A stretch of DNA of 31,563 bases. Origin: Rhodospirillaceae bacterium UBA3470 (GTDB lineage Bacteria > Pseudomonadota > Alphaproteobacteria > Rhodospirillales > Casp-alpha2). The notes beneath the pieces were generated by a model. It saw nothing but the letters and a program-made list of their open reading frames with translations, was not told where the DNA came from and ran no database searches. Position 1 is the stretch's first letter. Each line of letters opens with the position of its first letter. The position numbers and the translations under genes are program-made. Location: assembly GCA_002378125.1 (NCBI GenBank), contig DFRF01000048.1:1-31563 (forward strand), written 5' to 3'. Positions 18,909 to 26,918 of this stretch are shown here, piece by piece.

Positions 18909-20137
18909 TCGGCGGCATCTTTTTGGTCGGCTAACTCGCGTTCGGCTAACTTCGTGAAACCGTCGCGTGTTTGCGGCAACTTCCGGTCAAGAATCTTTGT
19001 TGCTACCAGAGTGCGTAAAACCTGGGCAGTGCCGCCACCAATGGTAAACATGCGCGCATCGCGGGCCATGCGTTCCAAGGGGAGGTTGCGCGAATACCCC
19101 ATGGCACCAAACACCTGCAGGGCGTCATTGGCGACTTTGATGGCAGCATCGGCGGTGAACACTTTGGCCTGGGCCGCCATGAGCGGATCGGGGAAACCTG
19201 AAACTGTTGACTCGGCGCTTTTCGCCGCCCCGTAGATAAGGGCTTGGGCGGCGCTCATCTGAATTGACATGTCGGCTAGCATCCAGTGCAGGCCCTGAAA
19301 TTCGTAGATCGGCCGGCCGAATTGCTCGCGCTCCTGAGAATAATTTAAAGCCTGCTCATATGCCCCCTCGGCAATACCCAGAGCCACTGCGGCGGCGCCG
19401 ACACGTTGCGCATTATAGGCATTCATGAGTCCGGCAAAGCCGCGGCGCAAGCCCTCCGGTGGCACGATCATCCGATCAGTGGCGACAAACATGTCCTTCA
19501 TGATGATTTCTGACTCCGGAATGCCGCGAAGGCCCATGGCCGGTTCGCGCTTGCCGACGATTAAACCTTCGGTCTCGTCGCGGATGGCCAGGAAACCACC
19601 GATGCCTAATTCTTCGCCGTCCTCAAAGACTCTTGCGAAGATTAGGTGCAGGCGCGAGACGCCAGCGCCCGTGATCCAGTGTTTCTTGCCATTTAACACG
19701 TACCCGTCACCGTTCTTGACTGCGCGGGTTGTCATTTGCGTGGCAGCGCTGCCGGCGTCAGGCTCAGTGATACAGATGGCCGGTTTGTCCCCCGCCAGGA
19801 CCAGTTCTGCGGCCATCTTCTTCTGCGCTTCCGTGCCGTAACGCATGATGGCACCAATGGCACCCATATTGCCTTCCACGGAAATACGGCCGGTGACCCC
19901 ACATGCCTTGGCCATTTCCTCGACCAGGAGGACCGTGTCCAGATAGCTTGCACCCTTCCCGCCGTATTCGGTTGGGATGGTCATGCCCATGAAGCCCGCC
20001 TTGGTCAGTGTCTCTACGTTGTCCCAAGGGTATTCCTCGGTCCGGTCGACTTCAGCGGCGCGCGGTGCTATCTCGCGCTCGGCTATATCACGAATGCGTT
20101 CCCGAAGGTCCAATTGGGCGGTGGTGAGTTCAACCAT
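18905..20137 (-). CDS. acd: acyl-CoA dehydrogenase-fold protein, probable 3-sulfinopropionyl-CoA desulfinase
   Basis: A 410-residue FAD protein with the acyl-CoA dehydrogenase fold: CITEPDAGSAA (residues 122-132), KKHWITGAGVS, REQFGRPIYEFQ and QVFGAMGYSR. The catalytic base is missing at both positions used in the superfamily: Gln244 (in YNAQRVGA) where isovaleryl-CoA dehydrogenase has Glu, and Gly368 (in FTIGGGTAQ) where MCAD has Glu. Arg84 lies in GVTGRISVE. The Advenella 3-sulfinopropionyl-CoA desulfinase was reported to have Gln246, Gly366 and an essential Arg84, so the match is close. That enzyme splits 3-sulfinopropionyl-CoA to propionyl-CoA and sulfite. GAGG precedes the ATG at 20137. 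It is first in an operon with the ThDP enzyme. Confidence 0.8.
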   Translation of the reverse strand: MVELTTAQLDLRERIRDIAEREIAPRAAEVDRTEEYPWDNVETLTKAGFMGMTIPTEYGGKGASYLDTVLLVEEMAKACGVTGRISVEGNMGAIGAIMRYGTEAQKKMAAELVLAGDKPAICITEPDAGSAATQMTTRAVKNGDGYVLNGKKHWITGAGVSRLHLIFARVFEDGEELGIGGFLAIRDETEGLIVGKREPAMGLRGIPESEIIMKDMFVATDRMIVPPEGLRRGFAGLMNAYNAQRVGAAAVALGIAEGAYEQALNYSQEREQFGRPIYEFQGLHWMLADMSIQMSAAQALIYGAAKSAESTVSGFPDPLMAAQAKVFTADAAIKVANDALQVFGAMGYSRNLPLERMARDARMFTIGGGTAQVLRTLVATKILDRKLPQTRDGFTKLAERELADQKDAAE

Positions 20138-20573
20138 GTTGGCAGCCTCTCTTAAGCGGTGTTATGGATCGGTTGATTTTAGGCGCGCATCCTAACCGCT
20201 TTCAGAAAGTAAAAAAAACCAATATTACCGAATGAGAACGTGAACTTTTCTAATGCTAAAAGCGCTTTACCTGCATCTTCAGCAATTCGTTATAAAGAGC
20301 TCGAACCAGTTTGGTTGTGGAACGTTTTGTTCGCTCTAAAATGCCGATGCCCGAGGTCAGCAGTGAGTTTTCAAACTGCATATGTCGAGTGCCAGCAAGT
20401 GATGGTGGTTCAATGGCGCGGCGTGGCAGTGATGTCGGAGCTGATCAATGAGCGGGATTGGATTGGGACGCTCGCGGATGGGCTGCATCCATGACCGGAA
20501 GGCCATCGAAACATGCCAGATAAGGCCGCGGTCTGGCCGGAATGGCGAAAGTTGTTGGAGGCCCAAGCCTGAT
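20138..20573. other. intergenic region without recognised gene
   Basis: This 436-base stretch separates the acd start from the end of the first CDP-alcohol phosphotransferase gene. Near acd there is an inverted repeat TTAGG-N7-CCTAA (20179-20195), a possible operator, next to an A-rich patch. The rest (about 20240-20570) has broken short frames on both strands, none with a recognisable family or ribosome binding site. It may be a decayed gene. Confidence 0.45.
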
Positions 20574-21284
20574 TTAAGTATGCCATCCTCGTGCTTTCTG
20601 AAATAGATCGGTGATCCAATAGGCCTGTGCACCTATGGCGGCTAGCGGTAGGAGCACCCACGACACATGGAAAACGGCCAACCCCAGAACGATGACGCAA
20701 AAGTCAGCCCGGCTGAGTTTGTGAAAAATATAAATTAGCCAGTCAACCAAATCTTTAGGTTTGCGGACATGGGTAGCCTCTTCCTGCCGGCTTTTTTGCT
20801 CTGGGCTTTTCTTAGCGCGGGCGTACATGATCAGGTCGATACTATAATCGATCGTCGCGCCCGCCGCCGCCGCCAAGCCAAACCAGAACCAGTATATATC
20901 AACGGTAGCTTGCCAGGTTCCGTATCCCAACCCGATGAAAAAGGCGCTGTCGACAAGCCAGTCGACCATGTCGTCGAAGTGTGCCCCCCATTCTGAGGAC
21001 ATATCTTTGAGCCGGGCAATTTCCCCGTCACAATTGTCCAAAGTGTAGCAGGCAACCAAAAGGAGTGCGCCCATGATATCCCAAAACGGATCACCCAGCG
21101 AGAAACACCATGCGCCCGCCAGCCCAGCCACCATGGAGAATGTCGTCACTTGGTTCGGCGATATCGGCAGGCGATAAATGATTGGCGTAAGCCAAAAAGA
21201 TAGGTGACGGGTTAGCGGGAAGAGTTGTCCCGGCGGCTGCAAGGTGTAGGACCCGTCAGGTGACGACAAGTTGGCCACGGTCAT
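20574..21284 (-). CDS. CDP-alcohol phosphatidyltransferase family protein (first copy)
   Basis: A 236-residue integral membrane enzyme of the CDP-OH phosphotransferase family, which joins a CDP-activated lipid and an alcohol to make a phosphodiester. The full signature DG-x2-AR-x8-G-x3-D-x3-D is present: Asp83, Asp86-Gly87, Ala90-Arg91, Gly100, Asp104, Asp108. Six or so hydrophobic helices follow the N-terminal ISPNQVTT segment, also typical. The ATG at 21284 has GGAA upstream; the longer frame from 21431 would overlap the hpnL control region. It is transcribed divergently from hpnL. The alcohol acceptor is unknown (glycerol phosphate, inositol phosphate or another polyol). A second, different family member closes the hpn cluster at 26023. 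Confidence 0.88.
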   Translation of the reverse strand: MTVANLSSPDGSYTLQPPGQLFPLTRHLSFWLTPIIYRLPISPNQVTTFSMVAGLAGAWCFSLGDPFWDIMGALLLVACYTLDNCDGEIARLKDMSSEWGAHFDDMVDWLVDSAFFIGLGYGTWQATVDIYWFWFGLAAAAGATIDYSIDLIMYARAKKSPEQKSRQEEATHVRKPKDLVDWLIYIFHKLSRADFCVIVLGLAVFHVSWVLLPLAAIGAQAYWITDLFQKARGWHT

Positions 21285-21406
21285 GTGTTTCCATGTGGGG
21301 ACGATATAAAATGGGGGTTTAGACGGCTGTTCGGTCCGAGGCAAGCACCGTCCTGACGCATTTCCTGATGGCCTTGTCTCGAATGAAATCTTACAACATC
21401 CCCTAT

Positions 21407-21424
21407 GCGCCCGGTTCGGGGCGC
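21407..21424 (+). promoter_or_regulatory. inverted repeat in hpnL leader
   Basis: GCGCCC (21407-21412), loop GGTTCG, GGGCGC (21419-21424) make a perfect 6-bp stem ending six bases before the AAGGGA ribosome binding site of hpnL. It may be an mRNA leader hairpin or an operator. Confidence 0.3.
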
Positions 21425-21441
21425 GCAGCAAGGGATATGCC

Positions 21442-22437
21442 TTGAAAATAGCTTCCTACATCGGACTGATCGTTGGCTTAGCGATTTTGACTGGACTTGT
21501 TGTCTCCGAGGGCGTCACGAACATTTTTGATCTGTTGGTGTCGACCGGCTGGTCGTTGCTTTGGGTGCCTGCTATATGGTTTCCGACAGTGTTAATGAAT
21601 GCGCGATGTTGGCAGCTCTTGTTTGCCGAGGAACATGCGCCAAGCTTTTTTCAGGCTTTCTATGCCCAATGGATGGGGCGCGCCGTTAACACGCTGCTTC
21701 CCGTGGCATCCATTGGCGGCGAGGTTGTCAAAGCCCGCGTATTGGTGTTCTGGGGCATTGATGCGGCCCATGCGGCGGCATCGGCAGTTGTCGATAAGAC
21801 CATCCAGGTTATCACAATCATCGTCTGGGGTGTAATCGGCGTCAGCTTGCTCGCGGCCATGGCGTTGGACAGCGAATTGTTGATTTCGAGCTTGATTAGC
21901 ATTGTTCTTCTGGCGGCGGGTGTTGCTGGGTTTTTTATCGCACAGAAAGCTGGCATTTTTGGATTTGTCGTGCGGTCTGCGCACAAGGTGACAAAGTCGG
22001 ACATCGTTGGCGGGTGGGTCGACAAGGCCGAAAACATGGATGTTATTGTCCGCCAGGTTTACGAACGTATCGGACCCTTGGTCGCGGCCACCACGTGGCG
22101 TATGTTTGCGCTGATCTTGCAATCCGGTGAGGTCTGGCTGGCGGCCTATTTGCTGGGATTCCCTATTTCAATCATCGAGGCCGTTATGCTGAAAAGCCTG
22201 TCGAGCACTCTCAGCGATGCAGCTTTTGTAGTGCCCAACAGCTACGGTGTTCAGGAAGGTGCCTTCGTGGTGCTTGGGTCCTTGATCGGCATTCCTGCGC
22301 CCATGGCCTTGGCCATTTCCCTTGCTATTCGAATTCGCGAGTTGATCATTGATGTCCCTGGTCTTGTCTTATGGCAGCATGCTGAGGGTCGCGCCCTTTT
22401 TCGCCGCCGCACTGACGCCGATGGCACACAGGATTGA
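21442..22437 (+). CDS. hpnL: HpnL-type membrane protein (hopanoid cluster)
   Basis: A 331-residue multi-pass membrane protein of the lysylphosphatidylglycerol-synthase transmembrane family. It has about seven to eight hydrophobic helices. The late segment FVVPNSYGVQEGAFVVLGSLIGIP resembles the conserved IPGxxGVQEG loop of HpnL, and the family is found in hopanoid gene clusters. Its role is thought to be lipid movement or lipid modification, without a proven reaction. The start is a TTG at 21442 with AAGGGA at the right distance; the ATG six bases before it is closed at once by TGA. It leads the plus-strand run hpnL-hpnI-hpnJ-hpnK-CDP-alcohol phosphotransferase and is divergent from the first such phosphotransferase. 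Confidence 0.85.
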   Translation: MKIASYIGLIVGLAILTGLVVSEGVTNIFDLLVSTGWSLLWVPAIWFPTVLMNARCWQLLFAEEHAPSFFQAFYAQWMGRAVNTLLPVASIGGEVVKARVLVFWGIDAAHAAASAVVDKTIQVITIIVWGVIGVSLLAAMALDSELLISSLISIVLLAAGVAGFFIAQKAGIFGFVVRSAHKVTKSDIVGGWVDKAENMDVIVRQVYERIGPLVAATTWRMFALILQSGEVWLAAYLLGFPISIIEAVMLKSLSSTLSDAAFVVPNSYGVQEGAFVVLGSLIGIPAPMALAISLAIRIRELIIDVPGLVLWQHAEGRALFRRRTDADGTQD

Positions 22438-22556
22438 GTGATCTTAATTAAGGCTAAATGATTGATCAGTAACGATGATTGCGCGGTTGGAGGAATCGGA
22501 TTAAACATGCGTCCTGTCCGGACAATCATCGGTATTTTGGAAAGGGGCTTCGGCGA

Positions 22557-23708
22557 ATGCTGAACGCCTTTACAATACTCGGATTGGTTCTCACGATCTT
22601 GCCGGCGGCCTACTTGGTGACGGCGATTGTTGGCGCGTGGCAATTCCGCCGAATTCTCGACCGCGCCCCGCGGCACTTGGGTCCTGGCGTGACGGTTTTG
22701 AAGCCCCTTTGCGGCGACGAGGTCGAACTTCTGGAAAATCTACGATCGTTCTGCGATCAGGATTATCCTGATTACCAGGTTGTATTTGGCCTTAGGAGCG
22801 ATCAAGATCCCGCCGTCCCCACGGTCAAACAGCTGATCGAGGAGTTGCCGGAGCAAGACATTTCTTTGGTAGTCGATGATCGCGTACACGGCAGCAATTT
22901 AAAAATTAGCAATCTTGCGAATATGCTCGATCGCGCTAAGCATGACATTATTGTTATCGCCGATAGCGACATGCGGGTCGGGCGCAGCTATTTGCAGACC
23001 GTGGCAGCAGCGTTCGACGACCCCCATGTCAGTGCTGCAACTTGCCTCTATTCTGGAAGCGCGCGCGACGGCCTGCCATCGACCCTGGGCGCTATGTTTA
23101 TCAATGATTGGTTTTTTCCGTCGGCATTGATCGCGGCATTGCGAGATGAGCTGGCGTTCTGTTTCGGCGCGACCATGGCGGTGCGGCGCGGCGCCCTAGA
23201 AGACATTGGCGGCTTCGCCGCTCTGGTGGATGTCTTGGCTGATGACTACATGTTGGGGAACCTTGTTTATCGACAGGGCCAGAAAGTTGCCCTGGTCCCA
23301 TACGTGGTTAGCAACATCGTACATGAACCCAGCATGAGATCTCTATTCCTCCATGAAGTCCGGTGGGCGCGGACTATTAAGAACGTCAAGCCGCTTTCTT
23401 ATGCCTTATCCAGCATCACCGAAGGCTTGTTCTTGTCGGTGGTCGCGGCCGCCTTATTGTCGTTTGGTGGTTTGAGCGGCGGGTTGTCCGCTTCGGCCAT
23501 CATTGTCGTGGCCGTCTTGCGCTTAGCATTGCATCTTGTTGTCTGTGACACCATCAAAGGACAGGGAGCAATAGCGCCCTGGCTAATTCCTCTTCGCGAT
23601 TTGATGTCGCTTTGCGTGCGTATATCGGGCTACTTTGGCAGAAAAGTTCATTGGCGCGAGCAGGTATTGACAGTCGGAGCGAACAGCGTACTTCAGGACG
23701 TATCTTGA
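22557..23708 (+). CDS. hpnI: hopanoid glycosyltransferase HpnI
   Basis: A 383-residue membrane-bound family 2 glycosyltransferase related to ceramide glucosyltransferase. HpnI is known to attach N-acetylglucosamine to bacteriohopanetetrol. One N-terminal helix (residues 1-25) anchors it; the catalytic domain shows LKPLCGDE, IADSDMRVG (the DxD-type metal site), VDVLADDYMLG and EVRWARTI (the [Q/R]xxRW-type acceptor motif); C-terminal helices follow. The ATG at 22557 has GGAAAGGGG upstream. The 119 bases after hpnL contain two short palindromes, CTTAATTAAG (22443-22452) and TGTCCGGACA (22515-22524), of unknown meaning. The reading frame ends 14 bases before hpnJ starts. Confidence 0.92.
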   Translation: MLNAFTILGLVLTILPAAYLVTAIVGAWQFRRILDRAPRHLGPGVTVLKPLCGDEVELLENLRSFCDQDYPDYQVVFGLRSDQDPAVPTVKQLIEELPEQDISLVVDDRVHGSNLKISNLANMLDRAKHDIIVIADSDMRVGRSYLQTVAAAFDDPHVSAATCLYSGSARDGLPSTLGAMFINDWFFPSALIAALRDELAFCFGATMAVRRGALEDIGGFAALVDVLADDYMLGNLVYRQGQKVALVPYVVSNIVHEPSMRSLFLHEVRWARTIKNVKPLSYALSSITEGLFLSVVAAALLSFGGLSGGLSASAIIVVAVLRLALHLVVCDTIKGQGAIAPWLIPLRDLMSLCVRISGYFGRKVHWREQVLTVGANSVLQDVS

Positions 23709-23722
23709 ATTCAGGTGAGAAA

Positions 23723-25165
23723 ATGACACAGACTTTCCGCAAAACACTGTTCCTCAGCCCGCCGTCCTTCGAAGGTTTCGATGGCGGCGCCGGGTCACGT
23801 TACCAATGCAAGCGCGAGGTCCGATCGTTCTGGTACCCCACGTGGCTCGCGCAGTTGGCCGCGTTGGTGCCCGACAGTACACTAATCGATGGTCCGGCTG
23901 GTGGTTATACCATCGACCAGATCATACCCGAAGCGCTGAAGCATGAGGTCCTGATTGTCTATACTTCGACACCCACTTTCGAGAATGACGTCCAGGTTGC
24001 CGGCGCGCTGAAGGAGGCCAACCCGGACTTATTGATCGGGTTCTGTGGTGCCCATGTGGTTGTTCGCTGGAAAGAGACGTTGACCGAGCATCCGAACATC
24101 GATTTTGTTTGCGATAAGGAATTTGACTTTACCATCAAGGAAGTCTGCGAAGGCCGCCCATTGGCTGATGTGATAGGGCTCTATTATCGCGATGGAGATG
24201 AGATCAGGTTCACTGGCCCCCGGGCCATCATCCATGACATGGATACCCTGCCGTGGGTGACGCCCATCTATAAGAAGTTTTTGGACCCCAAAAACTATTA
24301 CAACGGGTACATGCTGCACCCCTATATGTCCATTTACACGGGCCGCGGCTGTAAATCGCGATGCACTTATTGCCTTTGGCCGCAGACCATCAGCGGGCAT
24401 AATTACCGGACCCGGTCGGTTGAGAACATCGCTAAAGAAGTCGAGTACGCCCGTGATTCCTTTCCCGAGGTTAAAGAATTTTTCTTCGATGACGACACGT
24501 TGACAGACAATATTGAACACGTCGAAGCATTGGCCAAGGAGCTTGGTAAACTGGGGGTGACGTGGTCGTGCAACGCGAAGGCCAACGTGCCGCGGAAGAC
24601 GCTGGAAGTGCTGAAGGAGAATGGCCTGCGGCTGTTGTTGGTGGGTTACGAATCCGGCAACCAGAAAATTCTGAATAATATGAAGAAGGGCGTCAGGCTC
24701 GATTTCGCCCGCCAGTTCACGCAGGATTGTCATGACCTGGGTGTCGTCATTCACGGTTGTTTCATCATGGGCCTGCCCGGCGAAACTCAGGATACTATCC
24801 AAGAAACCATCGCGTACGCGAAGGAGATCAATCCGCGGACAATTCAAGTTTCCTTGCCGGCGACCTATCCTGGAACATTCCTCTACGATCAGGCCATCGA
24901 GAACGGATGGCTGCAAACGGAGCAAGTGACGGAAGGCTTGGTTAACGACAGCGGCACGCAAGAGAGCGTTCTCAGCTATCCACATCTTTCCAAGGATGAA
25001 ATTTTCGATGCTGTCGAGGTCTTCTACAAGAAATTCTACTTCCGCCCTGGCAAGATGGCGCAACTGACCGTCGACATGTTCCGAGACGCGGACGTGATGA
25101 AGCGGCAGCTTCGCGAAGGTAAGGAATTCTTCAAGTTCCTGTGGGGACGGGAGAACGCCGCCTGA
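23723..25165 (+). CDS. hpnJ: hopanoid radical SAM protein HpnJ
   Basis: A 480-residue radical SAM enzyme. The cluster-binding motif CKSRCTYC (CxxxCxxC) lies near residues 211-218, preceded by SIYTGRG and followed by LWPQTISGHNYR. The ~190 N-terminal residues form a Rossmann-like, cobalamin-binding-type domain, as in class B radical SAM proteins. In Burkholderia, HpnJ turns glucosaminyl bacteriohopanetetrol into the cyclitol ether by ring contraction. The start at 23723 has AGGTGAG immediately upstream; the longer open frame from 23612 lies in hpnI. Placed between hpnI and hpnK, it fits that pathway. A long open frame on the opposite strand (24029-25063) is a shadow. Confidence 0.95.
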   Translation: MTQTFRKTLFLSPPSFEGFDGGAGSRYQCKREVRSFWYPTWLAQLAALVPDSTLIDGPAGGYTIDQIIPEALKHEVLIVYTSTPTFENDVQVAGALKEANPDLLIGFCGAHVVVRWKETLTEHPNIDFVCDKEFDFTIKEVCEGRPLADVIGLYYRDGDEIRFTGPRAIIHDMDTLPWVTPIYKKFLDPKNYYNGYMLHPYMSIYTGRGCKSRCTYCLWPQTISGHNYRTRSVENIAKEVEYARDSFPEVKEFFFDDDTLTDNIEHVEALAKELGKLGVTWSCNAKANVPRKTLEVLKENGLRLLLVGYESGNQKILNNMKKGVRLDFARQFTQDCHDLGVVIHGCFIMGLPGETQDTIQETIAYAKEINPRTIQVSLPATYPGTFLYDQAIENGWLQTEQVTEGLVNDSGTQESVLSYPHLSKDEIFDAVEVFYKKFYFRPGKMAQLTVDMFRDADVMKRQLREGKEFFKFLWGRENAA

Positions 25166-25986
25166 AACGGGTCATCGTCACAGCTGACGATTTTGGTATC
25201 TCGACACCTGTAAACGAGGCTATCGAAGACGCCTATCGTCATGGTATTTTGACCACCACTTGCCTGATGGTCGGTGCTCCCGCCGCGGATGATGCGGTGC
25301 GACGGGCCAAGCAGATTCCCAAAATGGGTGTAGGTTTACATTTAGTCATCGTGTGTGGGCGCCCGATCCTACCAGCTTCGCAAGTTCCCGATCTAGTGGA
25401 TGCGCTGGGGAGGTTCGACACCAATCTGTTCCGGGCAGGCGTCCGATATTTTTTTCTGCCCCATGTCCGTCGACAATTGGCTCGGGAGATCCGTGCGCAA
25501 TTCGAGGCCTTTTCGAAGACGGGATTATCGCTGGATCACGTTAATGCCCACAAACATCTGCACATCCATCCCACTGTGTTCAGCATGATCTTGCGAATCG
25601 GCAAAGATTATGGCCTGCGTGCGATCCGTATTCCCTTCGAGCCACTGCCACCCCAGGGGAAGGTATCTGTGGCCGAACATTTTGTAAGCATGTGGATTTC
25701 ACTCATGCGACGCCGCGCGGCCCGCTATGAAATTCGCGTGAATGACCGCATGTATGGCCTTCGGGACACGGGCCGTATGAACCTGGAACGCCTAAAGCCG
25801 ATCCTCGAATCATTACCCTACGGGGTTAGTGAGGTCGTGTGTCATCCGGCTACGGGACGTTGGCCGGAGATCGAAGACGCAGCTTATGACTATCAGTTTG
25901 AAGAGGAGTATCGAGCGCTGCTCCATGACGACGTGCGAAGTGCCGTCAAAGACGCGGATTTGATCTCATTTCGGGATATTCCATGA
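25141..25986 (+). CDS. hpnK: hopanoid-associated ChbG/YdjC-type deacetylase HpnK
   Basis: A carbohydrate deacetylase of the YdjC/ChbG family that removes the acetyl group from N-acetylglucosaminyl bacteriohopanetetrol. TADDFGIS contains the metal-binding Asp pair, and HVNAHKHLHIHP the histidines; a later HPATGRWPEIED is also family-typical. The start is uncertain: GTG at 25141 lies inside hpnJ (281 residues), whereas family members normally begin right at KRVIVTADDFG, which would be a CTG at 25162 overlapping the hpnJ stop as CTGA, with GGGAG about eight bases upstream. Either way translation is coupled to hpnJ. Some 36 bases separate it from the next gene. Confidence 0.92.
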   Translation: MGTGERRLKRVIVTADDFGISTPVNEAIEDAYRHGILTTTCLMVGAPAADDAVRRAKQIPKMGVGLHLVIVCGRPILPASQVPDLVDALGRFDTNLFRAGVRYFFLPHVRRQLAREIRAQFEAFSKTGLSLDHVNAHKHLHIHPTVFSMILRIGKDYGLRAIRIPFEPLPPQGKVSVAEHFVSMWISLMRRRAARYEIRVNDRMYGLRDTGRMNLERLKPILESLPYGVSEVVCHPATGRWPEIEDAAYDYQFEEEYRALLHDDVRSAVKDADLISFRDIP

Positions 25987-26022
25987 TTTTCCCATTAACG
26001 TTTACGTCTGAAATGCGACGCC

Positions 26023-26646
26023 ATGGTTGGTGATTCCTGGACCCACAAGATCGCACGCGTGTGTATACTTCCCTTGGTCAACACGCCTATCACTCCCAAT
26101 CACCTGACGACGACCCGGTTGATTTCAGGCATCGTCGCCTGCGCGTGTTTTGCTGTTGGCGAACGCTCGTGGGACATCTGGGGTGGATGGTTATGGCTGT
26201 TTTCTGCTTTTCTTGACCGTGCTGACGGTGAGTTGGCCCGAGTTAGTGGCAAGACCAGCCCCTGGGGGCACAAGTTCGACATGGGTTGCGATGTGGCTGT
26301 GACGTCCTTGTTTTTTCTGGGCGCTGGCATCGGATTGCGTCACAGTTTCCTTGGCGATTGGGCAATCTTCATGGGGGTCATGGCTGCATTGGGAGTGTTT
26401 GTCGCTGAGATTTTCGCAGAATATATCGATCAGATGAACAAGGACACTGGTGAAAAAGCCTACTCGGGCTTTGCAGGTTTCGATTTCGATGACGTTCTAT
26501 ATCTGTTTGCGCCCGTCGTTTGGCTGGGATGGCAAATGCCGTTCGTGGTTGGCGCTTCCGTCGGTGCGCCTGCCTTCGCCCTGATGACATGGTATAAGCT
26601 GCAGAAGCGTCGCCGACAGGAGGTCGCCGGAACAGAGACGTCTTAG
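26023..26646 (+). CDS. CDP-alcohol phosphatidyltransferase family protein (second copy)
   Basis: A 207-residue membrane enzyme of the same family as the gene at 20574. The signature is complete: Asp65, Asp68-Gly69, Ala72-Arg73, Gly82, Asp86, Asp90, with PITPNHLTTTR before it and several hydrophobic helices after. The two copies share the signature and the PN-TT segment but differ widely elsewhere, so they are not a recent duplication. It is the last gene of the plus-strand hpn run, so a role in making or using a hopanoid or partner lipid is possible. The alcohol and lipid substrates are unknown. It ends 6 bases from the convergent small gene. Confidence 0.88.
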   Translation: MVGDSWTHKIARVCILPLVNTPITPNHLTTTRLISGIVACACFAVGERSWDIWGGWLWLFSAFLDRADGELARVSGKTSPWGHKFDMGCDVAVTSLFFLGAGIGLRHSFLGDWAIFMGVMAALGVFVAEIFAEYIDQMNKDTGEKAYSGFAGFDFDDVLYLFAPVVWLGWQMPFVVGASVGAPAFALMTWYKLQKRRRQEVAGTETS

Positions 26647-26652
26647 GCAGCA

Positions 26653-26895
26653 CTATTCGTGAACGGCTTCCAATTCCTCGCGATGCAACTGCACACCTTT
26701 GCTGCAGTCGTCGCAGAGGACAATAGCGGCTATGAATGAGCCGGTTGCTTGCTCTTTGCCTTCCTCGGGCTTTTTGCCGTATTTATCCCAGATCTTGATT
26801 GTCAATTGATCGTTGGAACAGTCGTCGGCCAAGCCTGTTACTTTATAGGCTTCCAAGAAATCAGGGACAAGGTTATCAGGAAGAATTCGGGCCAT
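26653..26895 (-). CDS. small hypothetical protein
   Basis: An 80-residue soluble protein of unknown function. It has no signal peptide or membrane helix. The last third contains a Cys-x2-Cys pair (CDDCSKG, residues 61-67) that could bind a metal or be redox active, plus a third Cys near residue 26. The ATG at 26895 follows AAGGAG. It lies 24 bases after the stop of the upstream unknown gene on the same strand, so both are probably one transcript. I recognise no family. Confidence 0.6.
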   Translation of the reverse strand: MARILPDNLVPDFLEAYKVTGLADDCSNDQLTIKIWDKYGKKPEEGKEQATGSFIAAIVLCDDCSKGVQLHREELEAVHE

Positions 26896-26918
26896 CTTAC
26901 GTACTCCTTATCCGCTAC

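Noticed and set aside
24029..25063. 344-residue open frame antisense to hpnJ
   Set aside because: hpnJ on the other strand has clear motifs and a good start; the antisense product shows no family features.
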